A DNA stretch of 9,362 nucleotides, taken from positions 1 through 9,362 of the forward strand of contig JAQGJZ010000516.1 of the NCBI GenBank assembly GCA_028290385.1, given 5' to 3'. Below are positions 1-6,197 of the stretch, in pieces. Position 1 is the stretch's first letter. Each line of letters opens with the position of its first letter. Position numbers and translations under genes: made by a program. The stretch comes from Enterovirga sp. GTDB lineage: Bacteria > Pseudomonadota > Alphaproteobacteria > Rhizobiales > Beijerinckiaceae. The notes under the pieces were generated by a model that ran no database searches, was not told the origin of the DNA, and saw only the letters and a program-made list of their open reading frames with translations.

Positions 1-105
1 TTCCCAGAGCACCAGCAGCCCGATCGCGGTCAGGATAGCAGGCGCGCTGTGCGGGACCCGCACACGGATGGGGCGGCCCTCCGGAGCGACCGCGATCCCA
101 CACAT
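1..105 (-). CDS. ABC transporter permease, NitT/TauT (SsuC/TauC-like) family, N-terminal fragment
   Basis: Only the first 35 codons lie in the window; the gene continues beyond position 1. It reads MCGIAVAPEGRPIRVRVPHS and then a hydrophobic stretch ending LLVLWE. A short polar leader followed by a first membrane helix with a Leu-Trp-Glu end is typical of inner-membrane permeases of the SsuC/TauC type. The ATG at 105-103 is preceded by GGAGA about 8 bases upstream, a good ribosome binding site, which favours this start over an in-frame GTG at 63-61. It is the third gene of the minus-strand importer operon, and its start lies inside the ATPase gene (76-bp overlap, different frame). Together with the ATPase and the binding protein it would form the transmembrane channel of an importer. 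The call rests on context and a short N-terminus. Confidence 0.75.
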   Translation of the reverse strand, partial: MCGIAVAPEGRPIRVRVPHSAPAILTAIGLLVLWE

Positions 106-992
106 GACAGGTCTCCGTGCGAATTGAGAAGCGAGCGGAGGTGCGAGACGTACACCCCAAACTTGTCGGTGTTCATCTGCTCGATGGCTCGCGGCCGCGG
201 CAGATCGACTGTCAGGATCTCGCGGACCGTCGAAGGTCGGCCGGACATGACGAAGACGCGATCGGACAGAAAGGCGGCCTCGGCAATGGAGTGCGTGACG
301 AACACCACGGTTGCACCGGATTCGAGGCTGATGCGCTGCAATTCGAGGTTCATCTGCTCGCGGGTCATCGCGTCGAGCGCGCCAAAGGGCTCGTCCATGA
401 CCAGCAGCGACGGACCGAGCGAAAGAGCACGGGCGATGGCGACCCGCTGCTGCATGCCGCCCGAGAGCTCGCTCGGATATTTGCTCTCGAAACCGCGGAG
501 CCCGACAAGCGCGACCATGGCGCGGGCGCGCTCGATCTGCTCGTCCTTGTGCAACCCACGCACTTCGGCCGGCAGGCGAACATTGTCCTGCACGGTGCGC
601 CACGGAAACAGGACAGGGTCCTGGAAGACGATCCCGAACCCCTCCTGAGGGCCTACGACCGGCTTGCCCTTGAACCGGATCTCCCCCTCCGTTGGACGGA
701 GGAGGCCGGCCAGCATCATCATCAGGGTGCTTTTGCCGCAACCCGAGGGGCCGAGAATGGACACGAACTCGCCGGCCGAGATGGTGCCGTTCACGGAATC
801 GACGGCACGAACGGGACGCCCATCGGCCGCGTTGTAGACCTTCGCGACACGATCGAACTCGATCAGGGCTGGGCCGGGCTCGCGGGCCGGAACCCCGGCG
901 GGGAAGAGCGCCGCGCCGCCGGGCCGGTCGCCGCCCTCGTGCGTCCCAGGAAACGGCATCCCCTGAACCGGGCCCCTCGCGACGGCTGTCAT
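30..992 (-). CDS. ABC transporter ATP-binding protein, NitT/TauT (SsuB/TauB-like) family
   Basis: Cytoplasmic ATPase (320 aa) powering the importer encoded with its neighbours. All nucleotide-binding motifs are present in order: Walker A GPSGCGKST (81-89), Q-loop Gln124 in VFQDP, signature LSGGMQQR (176-183), Walker B LLVMDEP (196-202), D-loop ALD (205-207) and switch His234. The Q-loop context with FPWRTV and the MTREQMNLELQRI segment after the D-loop are characteristic of the nitrate/sulfonate/taurine group. The ATG at 992-990 overlaps the stop of the binding-protein gene as ATGA, suggesting translational coupling and fixing the start. Two oddities: a Pro/Gly-rich N-terminal extension of about 40 residues before the fold starts at ALIEF, and an Arg/Ser-rich C-terminal tail of about 25 residues read from DNA that also encodes the start of the permease. 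The substrate cannot be deduced from the ATPase. Confidence 0.95.
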   Translation of the reverse strand: MTAVARGPVQGMPFPGTHEGGDRPGGAALFPAGVPAREPGPALIEFDRVAKVYNAADGRPVRAVDSVNGTISAGEFVSILGPSGCGKSTLMMMLAGLLRPTEGEIRFKGKPVVGPQEGFGIVFQDPVLFPWRTVQDNVRLPAEVRGLHKDEQIERARAMVALVGLRGFESKYPSELSGGMQQRVAIARALSLGPSLLVMDEPFGALDAMTREQMNLELQRISLESGATVVFVTHSIAEAAFLSDRVFVMSGRPSTVREILTVDLPRPRAIEQMNTDKFGVYVSHLRSLLNSHGDLSCVGSRSLRRAAPSVCGSRTARLLS

Positions 993-2044
993 TTCCAGGT
1001 CCGGGCGAGCTCGCGGATCGGCTCGGGGTCGATCTTACCGACCTTGTCGAGGAGGGCGTTCGTGGCGAGATCCCGTGGACCGATGTCGGTGGTCAGGATG
1101 CCTTCCTCCTTCATGACCTTGAGGTAGGTGGCGACCTGATCCATGTCGAAGCGGCCGATCTGGTCCACGGGCTTGTCGAGCAGGCTCGGTGACATGAACT
1201 TCACCTCGACCAGCCCCTTCTCGATAGCCTCAGCCTCGGTCCCGCCCTGTTTGGCGGCCGGATTGGCGGCCCAATAGAGCTTGAGCGCGGCTTCCGGGTT
1301 CGCCTTGATGAAGATGCGCGCCTTGATCGCCGCGCGCAGGAAGCGGACGAGCTGCTCTTCTTTTTCCTTGTAGGTCTTCTCGGAGACCAGGAAGCCGGCA
1401 TTGCCGATGAAGCCGATCTCGGGATGGTGGATGTAGCGCAGCTTCACCCCGGCCCGCTCGAGTGCCGCATAAGCCCCGTCATAAAGGGACAGGGCCTGAA
1501 TGTCGCCGGACCTCAGGGCCTGGACGGCCGTATCGCCGACGCCCACCGGCAGGAACATCGACGGGGCGGGATCGATGCCGGCGCCGCGCAGCATCGAGCG
1601 CGCGATGATCAGGGACCCGCTCCCCATGTTGGTGACGCCAATCCGCTTGCCCTTGAGGTCGGCCACGGACTTGATCGGGCTGTCCTCCGGCACCGCCATG
1701 AAGAAGATGGTGTAGTGGAATTCTTCGAAGATGAACTTGCCGCGCATACCGCTCTTGTGGCCGAGCAGATACGGCTCGTACGCGACGGTGCCGACATCTG
1801 CCCCGTTGCTCGCCACGATCTGGACGGCCTGCGGCGCGCCCTGCGAATAACGGAAATCGACCTCGAGCCCCTCCTGCTTGAACAGGCCGGCATGCTGGGC
1901 CACGTAGATGTCGAGATAGGCCGTGGCCGGAACCGGGGAGCCCGTCTGGACGACGAGCTTGTCGAGCTTCTGAGCCGTCGCCGAGCCGCCGAACGCGGCC
2001 GCAAGAACGGCCAGCGCCGCGCCCGCAATCCAGTTCCTCACCAT
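989..2044 (-). CDS. ABC transporter periplasmic substrate-binding protein, NMT1/THI5-like (NitT/TauT family)
   Basis: A 351-aa binding protein that would capture the substrate in the periplasm and deliver it to the permease. The N-terminus (MVRNWIAGAALAVLAAAFGG) is a Sec signal peptide with a likely cleavage after SATA at residue 24. The mature part has the layout of the NMT1/SsuA/TauA fold: an early LDIYVAQHAGLFKQEGLEV segment (44-62), a SQGAPQAVQIVASNGADVG segment (67-85) and the hinge-region block DLKGKRIGVTNMGSGS (129-144). The ATG at 2044-2042 is chosen because GGGAGG lies 8 bases upstream and a signal peptide follows directly; an upstream in-frame extension of 38 residues looks non-coding. 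It is the first gene of the operon and its stop overlaps the ATPase start. The family serves sulfonates, nitrate, pyrimidines, phthalate-like aromatics and others. The neighbouring oxygenase gene hints at an aromatic or ketone ligand, which is inference only. Confidence 0.93.
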   Translation of the reverse strand: MVRNWIAGAALAVLAAAFGGSATAQKLDKLVVQTGSPVPATAYLDIYVAQHAGLFKQEGLEVDFRYSQGAPQAVQIVASNGADVGTVAYEPYLLGHKSGMRGKFIFEEFHYTIFFMAVPEDSPIKSVADLKGKRIGVTNMGSGSLIIARSMLRGAGIDPAPSMFLPVGVGDTAVQALRSGDIQALSLYDGAYAALERAGVKLRYIHHPEIGFIGNAGFLVSEKTYKEKEEQLVRFLRAAIKARIFIKANPEAALKLYWAANPAAKQGGTEAEAIEKGLVEVKFMSPSLLDKPVDQIGRFDMDQVATYLKVMKEEGILTTDIGPRDLATNALLDKVGKIDPEPIRELARTWK

Positions 2045-2052
2045 CAATCGTT

Positions 2053-2076
2053 CCTCCCTGTCGTTACGCTGGGAGG
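2053..2076 (-). promoter_or_regulatory. Stem that would sequester the ribosome binding site of the binding-protein gene
   Basis: On the minus strand the leader reads CCTCCC (2076-2071), a 12-base loop, then GGGAGG (2058-2053). The second arm is the Shine-Dalgarno sequence of the binding-protein gene, 8 bases before its ATG at 2044. The six pairs are all Watson-Crick and five are G-C. If transcription starts upstream of 2076, the messenger could fold so that the ribosome site is hidden, limiting translation unless something opens it. The pairing is seen directly; a regulatory role is inferred. Short GC stems arise easily by chance in GC-rich DNA. Confidence 0.35.
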
Positions 2077-2156
2077 TACCGGGACGTATTCCGCACGGCC
2101 CACCCAGCTCTTTTCGTCTTGTTCTGCTCACCAAGGAGCCAGGGAGCTTACAACGC

Positions 2157-2166
2157 AAGAGCTCTT
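2157..2166. repeat. 10-bp perfect palindrome in the divergent promoter region
   Basis: AAGAGCTCTT is its own reverse complement. It lies in the intergenic region about 16 bases from the LysR-type dyad and touches a TATGAT hexamer. It could be an operator half or a chance palindrome; nothing in the sequence identifies a binding protein. Confidence 0.3.
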
Positions 2167-2181
2167 ATGATGATGCCCCTT

Positions 2182-2196
2182 ATCAACGGGATTGAT
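2182..2196. promoter_or_regulatory. Candidate LysR-type regulator box (ATC-N9-GAT, T-N11-A)
   Basis: ATCAACGGGATTGAT is a perfect inverted repeat, ATCAA-N5-TTGAT. It contains the T-N11-A core of LysR-family binding sites and also matches the ATC-N9-GAT form known from NodD-type boxes. It sits between two divergent promoters, 138 bases from the importer's ATG and 170 bases from the oxygenase's ATG, where a LysR activator would be expected to act. The LysR-type gene at 4429-5352 is the obvious candidate partner. The dyad is visible; the protein-site assignment is inferred. Confidence 0.4.
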
Positions 2197-2365
2197 GTTG
2201 CTCGGCCGGTGCCCCGCATCAGCGCGAGTGATGCCCACATCAAGACGGGCCCGCTTGCGGAAGATGAGCCGCCTTCTCATGCTGAACCATCGCAGAGGGT
2301 CAGTCCTACGGGGGAGGCGCCCTCGGCTGGCGGTCCTGAACCATCTCCCGTGCTGGACAGCCTCG

Positions 2366-4384
2366 ATGCCGATCGGTGCCGATCAAATCTCCGCTTTGCC
2401 TGCCGCGGTGTTCCAGTCTGCCGTGGCGGACGAACAGGCGCTGCGTGCGGCCCTGCGCGAGGCCGACATCGTCCCACAGCTCCTGGTTTACGCCCAGCTC
2501 ACCGGAGACACGGAGCTGCTCGACGAGGCGCGGCCGTATGTTCAGGGCGGCTGGAGCTACCAGCAGATCCTACCGGATGAGCTCGCTACCCGGATCCAGG
2601 ATGCTCTCGTCCGAGCCCTGAAGGACGCCGCCTCCGGCGCGAGCCGACCGGCCCCCCGTCCCTCCGTGGAGCAGTTCCGGCGCCTCATGAGCGCCGGGAT
2701 CGGAACCGAGCTGCCGCCGAACTACGCCGAGATGTGGCTCGAGGAGTGGAACGGTGAGGGTCAGGACCTGCGATCCGTCCCGTGGCGTTCGGAGCCGGAC
2801 TTGGCCGAACGCAAGCGCTTCAACGTGGTGATCGTCGGCGCCGGGCTTGCCGGGCTGTGCATGGGCATCAAGCTGCGGGAAGCCGGCATTCCCTTCGTGA
2901 TCTTGGAGAAGAACACGGAGGTTGGCGGCACCTGGTACGAGAACAGCTACCCGGGTGCCGGCGTCGACATCCCGAACCATTTCTACTCCTTCTCCTTCGC
3001 GCCCAAACACGACTGGAGCCGGCACTTCGCAAAACGCGACGAACTGTGGGCCTATCTCGACCAACTCACGGACCGGTTCGGCATCCGGGAGCACATCCGC
3101 TTCGGAACGGAGGTGGCCTCGGCCGAGTACGACGAGGCCCGGTCGATCTGGACCGTGACGACGCGCGAGCCGGACGGACGCATCGCGACCGTGACGGGCA
3201 ACGTGTTCGTCCCGGCGGTAGGTCAGCTCAATCGGCCGAAGATCCCGAACATCCCCGGTCTCGACACGTTCAAGGGGCCGGCGTTCCACACCGCGCGCTG
3301 GGATCACGGCCAGGACCTCGCTGGCCGCATTGTTGCGCTGATCGGCACGGGCGCAAGCAGCATGCAGGTCGGTCCCTCGATCGCCGGCGAGGTCGAAAAG
3401 CTGCTTGTGTTTCAGCGATCGCCGAGCTGGGCCGCCCTCAACCCAAACTACCAGCGTGAGGTCAGCGAGGGCATGCGGTGGGCGCTTGCGCACATTCCCT
3501 TCTTCGGCCGCTGGTACCGGTATCTGCTGTTCTGGGCCTCCGGCGACGTGCTTCACCCCTCGCTTCAGGTCGATCCGACCTGGCCGCATCCGGAGCGCTC
3601 GCTGAACCCCCAAAACGACGCGATGCGTCAGAGCCTGACGGCCTATATCCGGCAGGAGCTGGACGGCCGCCCGGACCTCGTGGCCAAGTCCGTGCCGAGC
3701 TATCCCCCCTACGGCAAGCGCATGTTGCGGGACAACGGCTGGTACCGCATGCTGAAGCGGCCCAACGTCGAGCTGATCGACGCCGAGGTGAGCCGGGTGA
3801 CCCCTGACGCGATCGTCGACGGCGAGGGCAGGACGCATCCGGTCGACGTGATCGTGCTGGCCACGGGCTTCCAGGCGAGCCGGATGCTGTGGCCCATGAA
3901 GGTGGTCGGCCGGGCCGGACTCAGTCTGCACGATGTCTGGGGCGAGGACGATCCGCGCGCCTACCTGGGCATCACGGTCCCGGGCTTCCCGAACATGTTC
4001 GTCCTGTACGGGCCGAACACGAACCTCGCCCATGGCGGAAGCCTGTTCTTCCACACCGAATGCCAGGTCCGCTACGTCATGCAGGCGCTGCGCGAGCTGC
4101 TCGAGGGCGGCTTGGCCGCCATCGAATGCCGGACCGAGCCGTTCGAGCGCTACAACGCGCAGCTGGACGAGGCGCACCGCAGCATGGTTTGGAACCACCG
4201 CGGGATGAGCAACTGGTACAAGAACAGCCGTGGCCGGGTGGTGGCGAATTCGCCCTGGCGGCTGGTCGATTACTGGAAGCTGACTGCCGAGCTCGACCCC
4301 GCGGACTTCCAGTTCACGCCGAGCCAAGCGGACGGGAAGGCGGCCCCGCGGGTGGGGCTGGCTCCCGCGAGCAGCGCCGCCTGA
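2366..4384 (+). CDS. Type I Baeyer-Villiger monooxygenase, 4-hydroxyacetophenone monooxygenase-like
   Basis: A 672-aa flavoprotein expected to insert one oxygen atom next to a ketone carbonyl, using NADPH, FAD and O2, giving an ester or lactone. Motifs seen: FAD-binding GAGLAG (158-163), the second family motif GGTWYENSYPGAGVD (187-201), the diagnostic fingerprint FKGPAFHTARWD (302-313, exactly FxGxxxHxxxWD), NADPH-binding GTGASS (327-332), an FQRSP segment whose Arg351 probably matches the catalytic arginine, and ATGF (499-502). About 150 residues precede the first Rossmann motif. That extension and the total length resemble 4-hydroxyacetophenone monooxygenase (about 640 aa) rather than cyclohexanone monooxygenase (about 540 aa). 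The ATG at 2366 is preferred although its ribosome site is weak (GGA, 8 bases upstream); in-frame ATGs at 2264 and 2279 would add Arg-rich residues. It is transcribed divergently from the importer. The exact substrate is unknown, and no partner esterase is present in the window. Confidence 0.93.
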   Translation: MPIGADQISALPAAVFQSAVADEQALRAALREADIVPQLLVYAQLTGDTELLDEARPYVQGGWSYQQILPDELATRIQDALVRALKDAASGASRPAPRPSVEQFRRLMSAGIGTELPPNYAEMWLEEWNGEGQDLRSVPWRSEPDLAERKRFNVVIVGAGLAGLCMGIKLREAGIPFVILEKNTEVGGTWYENSYPGAGVDIPNHFYSFSFAPKHDWSRHFAKRDELWAYLDQLTDRFGIREHIRFGTEVASAEYDEARSIWTVTTREPDGRIATVTGNVFVPAVGQLNRPKIPNIPGLDTFKGPAFHTARWDHGQDLAGRIVALIGTGASSMQVGPSIAGEVEKLLVFQRSPSWAALNPNYQREVSEGMRWALAHIPFFGRWYRYLLFWASGDVLHPSLQVDPTWPHPERSLNPQNDAMRQSLTAYIRQELDGRPDLVAKSVPSYPPYGKRMLRDNGWYRMLKRPNVELIDAEVSRVTPDAIVDGEGRTHPVDVIVLATGFQASRMLWPMKVVGRAGLSLHDVWGEDDPRAYLGITVPGFPNMFVLYGPNTNLAHGGSLFFHTECQVRYVMQALRELLEGGLAAIECRTEPFERYNAQLDEAHRSMVWNHRGMSNWYKNSRGRVVANSPWRLVDYWKLTAELDPADFQFTPSQADGKAAPRVGLAPASSAA

Positions 4385-4396
4385 CGCGGCGGGCTC

Positions 4397-4428
4397 GAGC
4401 CGGAACTCCGGGCTCCCGCCTCCGGCTC
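4397..4428. terminator. Inverted repeat between convergent genes, possible bidirectional terminator
   Basis: GAGCCGGA (4397-4404) and TCCGGCTC (4421-4428) form a perfect 8-bp stem with a 16-base loop, placed exactly in the 44-bp gap between the stops of the convergent monooxygenase and LysR genes. There is no T-run on either side, so an intrinsic terminator is uncertain. The position is the best argument. Confidence 0.4.
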
Positions 4429-5352
4429 CTATTCCCGCACGAGCGTGCCGCTCTGCACCGAAGCGATCCGCAGCTGGCGCTTGATGATCTCCAGGAAGCG
4501 CAATGCCGCCGGCGTCAGGGGCCGCCGCTGATCGTAGATCAGGTAGATGTTGAACGGGATCTTGGGGTTGGAGACCGGGTACACGAACAGGTCGTTGTAG
4601 CGGCCGTTCGAGACCGCCACGAAGGGGCTCAGAACGGCCCAGTCCGAGCAGCGCATCAATTCCATGCTGCCGACGTTCCCGTCGATCTCCACCAGGCGCT
4701 CGGGCTTGATGCTGCCCTCATTGATGCAGGCGCGCACGAAGCCCGCGAAGCTGTGCCCTGCGGAGGGCAGGATCAACTTGAGGCCGGTAAGGGCGGCCAG
4801 GTCGCAGGGGGCGTGGTTCGGACCATTGATCGGCCGGCTGGAGATCAGGACCACGGTGTCGGTGAAGATCAGCTTCTGCATCAGCCCCGGGCCGACGGAG
4901 GGTAGCGCTCCCAGGGCAAAATCGACTTGACCGCTCTGGACCCACTCGACGACCGTGCCCGTGTAGGCCTCCTTGAGGCTGATATCGATGTGCGGATAGC
5001 GTTCGAAGAACTCGAGCAGCGTCGGCGCGAGGACGCCACGGCTTAGCGCCATCGGAATGCCGACCCGGATCGCGCCCGTGATCTCCGCCGAGGGTCCCAA
5101 CTCGGCGAGTGCTTCCTGGGCCAAAGCGACCTCGCGGGTGATCGCCAGGGAGTGCCTGTACAGGCGCCTGCCGGCAGGTGTCGGAAGGACACCACCCAAG
5201 GTTCGTTCGAAAAGCTTGACCCCGAGATCGTCCTCGAGCCGCTTCACCTGCATGCTGAGCGTGGGCTGGACCACGTTCGCCTTTCTGGCCGCGGCCGTGA
5301 AGCTGCCCTCCTCGTAAACCCAGGTGAAGTAGGTGAGCCGCTTCAGGTCCAA
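4429..5352 (-). CDS. LysR-type transcriptional regulator
   Basis: A 307-aa DNA-binding regulator. The N-terminal winged helix-turn-helix covers about residues 2-60 (MDLKRLTYFTWVYEEGSFTA, then a VVQPTLSMQVKRLEDDLG helix-turn-helix and LFERT), which is very typical of the family. From about residue 92 it has the two-lobed periplasmic-binding-like effector domain, starting ITGAIRVGIP. The start is a TTG at 5352-5350, supported by GGAG 8 bases upstream and by the exact family N-terminus; an ATG start would cut into the DNA-binding domain. It lies 49 bp downstream of the GntR gene on the same strand, so the two may share a transcript, and its 3' end faces the Baeyer-Villiger gene. It probably senses a pathway metabolite and acts on one of the two divergent promoter regions. 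The effector is unknown. Confidence 0.95.
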   Translation of the reverse strand: MDLKRLTYFTWVYEEGSFTAAARKANVVQPTLSMQVKRLEDDLGVKLFERTLGGVLPTPAGRRLYRHSLAITREVALAQEALAELGPSAEITGAIRVGIPMALSRGVLAPTLLEFFERYPHIDISLKEAYTGTVVEWVQSGQVDFALGALPSVGPGLMQKLIFTDTVVLISSRPINGPNHAPCDLAALTGLKLILPSAGHSFAGFVRACINEGSIKPERLVEIDGNVGSMELMRCSDWAVLSPFVAVSNGRYNDLFVYPVSNPKIPFNIYLIYDQRRPLTPAALRFLEIIKRQLRIASVQSGTLVRE

Positions 5353-5401
5353 GGGGGTTGCTCCGGGGCGCCCATCGCGGCTGGTCCCAACAAGTTCGCG
5401 C

Positions 5402-6097
5402 TCAAATCATTCCGCTGGACAATTGCTCGATAACCGTCTGTCGGAATGAGCCGATATGCTGGCGCATCGCACTCTCGGCGGCGACGGCGTCGCGCTGGCA
5501 GATCGCGAGAAAGATCTCCCGATGTTCGCTGTTGATGATCGTGTGCCGGTCAACCGACTCGAACGAAATCGTCCACAGTCGGAGTGATCGCTCGTTCAGA
5601 TTGAGCAGGATGTCAGCCAAGATGCTGTTCCGCGCTGCTTCGGCGATAAGCTTGTGGAACCCGCGATCAAGCAGCACCAGCTCCTCGGTTTCAAGGTTGG
5701 GTGCGGCCGCTCGTGTGAGGATGTCGCGCATCCGCGCAATCTCGCCCGGGCTCGCGCGCTCGGCCGCGAGGCGCACGGCGTACGCCTCATTGAGGAGCCG
5801 GGCTTCGCTGATCTGGATAACCTCTTCCAGCCTGAGGGGGCGTACGACGATGCCCTTGCGCGGCAGGACGTCGACCAGCCCCTCCAGCCCAAGGCGGTCG
5901 AAAGCCTGGTGAACCGGGGTTCGGCCAAGCGCCAGAAGGCTCGCCACCGCGGACCCGTTCAGGGTCTCGCCGGGCCGGAACGCACCGGTGATGATCCGAT
6001 GCTTGATCGCCTCGTAGGCCTTCTGCTTGAGCGAGAGAGTCGTCGGGACCGCTTGGGCATTGGTTATGCCACGATGGCGGCTGACTTGCAGGCTCAT
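5402..6097 (-). CDS. GntR-family transcriptional regulator, FadR subfamily with FCD domain
   Basis: A 231-aa regulator. The N-terminal winged helix (about 22-88) contains KQKAYEAIKHRIITGAFRPG, the GRTPVHQAFDRLGLEGLV recognition segment and a GIVV wing, all typical of GntR proteins. The C-terminal FCD domain (about 95-220) keeps the usual metal-site residues: Asp144 and His148 (DRGFH), His192 (EHREIF) and His214 (MRQHI). Such proteins usually repress catabolic or transport genes and release DNA when a carboxylic or aromatic acid binds. The start ATG at 6097-6095 has only a weak upstream ribosome site, and no better in-frame start lies ahead of the DNA-binding domain. It sits 100 bp after the hydroxylase and 49 bp before the LysR gene, on the same strand. 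The hydroxylase/importer divergent region is the most likely target, by position only. Confidence 0.94.
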   Translation of the reverse strand: MSLQVSRHRGITNAQAVPTTLSLKQKAYEAIKHRIITGAFRPGETLNGSAVASLLALGRTPVHQAFDRLGLEGLVDVLPRKGIVVRPLRLEEVIQISEARLLNEAYAVRLAAERASPGEIARMRDILTRAAAPNLETEELVLLDRGFHKLIAEAARNSILADILLNLNERSLRLWTISFESVDRHTIINSEHREIFLAICQRDAVAAESAMRQHIGSFRQTVIEQLSSGMI

Positions 6098-6197
6098 GCG
6101 AGGTGTTGTCCGGAGATCGAGAACGAGGGGGGTGCCTGCCGAGACCAGACGCTGCCCCCCAGGGCGGTCGGGTTGGACGGGGACGCTGCCGCTCTCC

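Larger units (their letters stand above)
2045..2365. other. Divergent intergenic region between importer operon and Baeyer-Villiger monooxygenase
   Basis: This 321-bp stretch separates two divergent transcription units and carries no convincing gene. An open frame extends upstream of the monooxygenase start to a TTG at 2192, but its product is Arg-rich and unlike the family. The stretch holds a palindrome (2157-2166), a TATGAT hexamer at 2166-2171 resembling a -10 box without a clear -35 partner, a LysR-type dyad (2182-2196), and a 10-bp direct repeat CTGAACCATC at 2282-2291 and 2336-2345. The importer's leader stem is at 2053-2076. Promoters for both directions should lie here, but I cannot place them with confidence. 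Confidence 0.6.

Noticed and set aside
117..1127. A 336-codon plus-strand frame over the ATPase gene
   Set aside because: It lies opposite an ATPase with all ABC motifs, and its translation is low-complexity Arg/Gly/Asp-rich sequence with no recognisable domain.
2570..4327. A 585-codon open frame on the minus strand opposite the Baeyer-Villiger gene
   Set aside because: It is antisense to a gene with a complete set of catalytic motifs, its product is rich in Arg, His, Val and Asp without domain features, and long antisense frames are common in GC-rich DNA.
6127..6160. GGGGGG (6127-6132) and CCCCCC (6155-6160) as a terminator between hydroxylase and GntR gene
   Set aside because: Only six homopolymer pairs with a 22-base loop and no T-run follow. 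Slipped G/C runs like this are expected in GC-rich spacers, so I do not call it a terminator.
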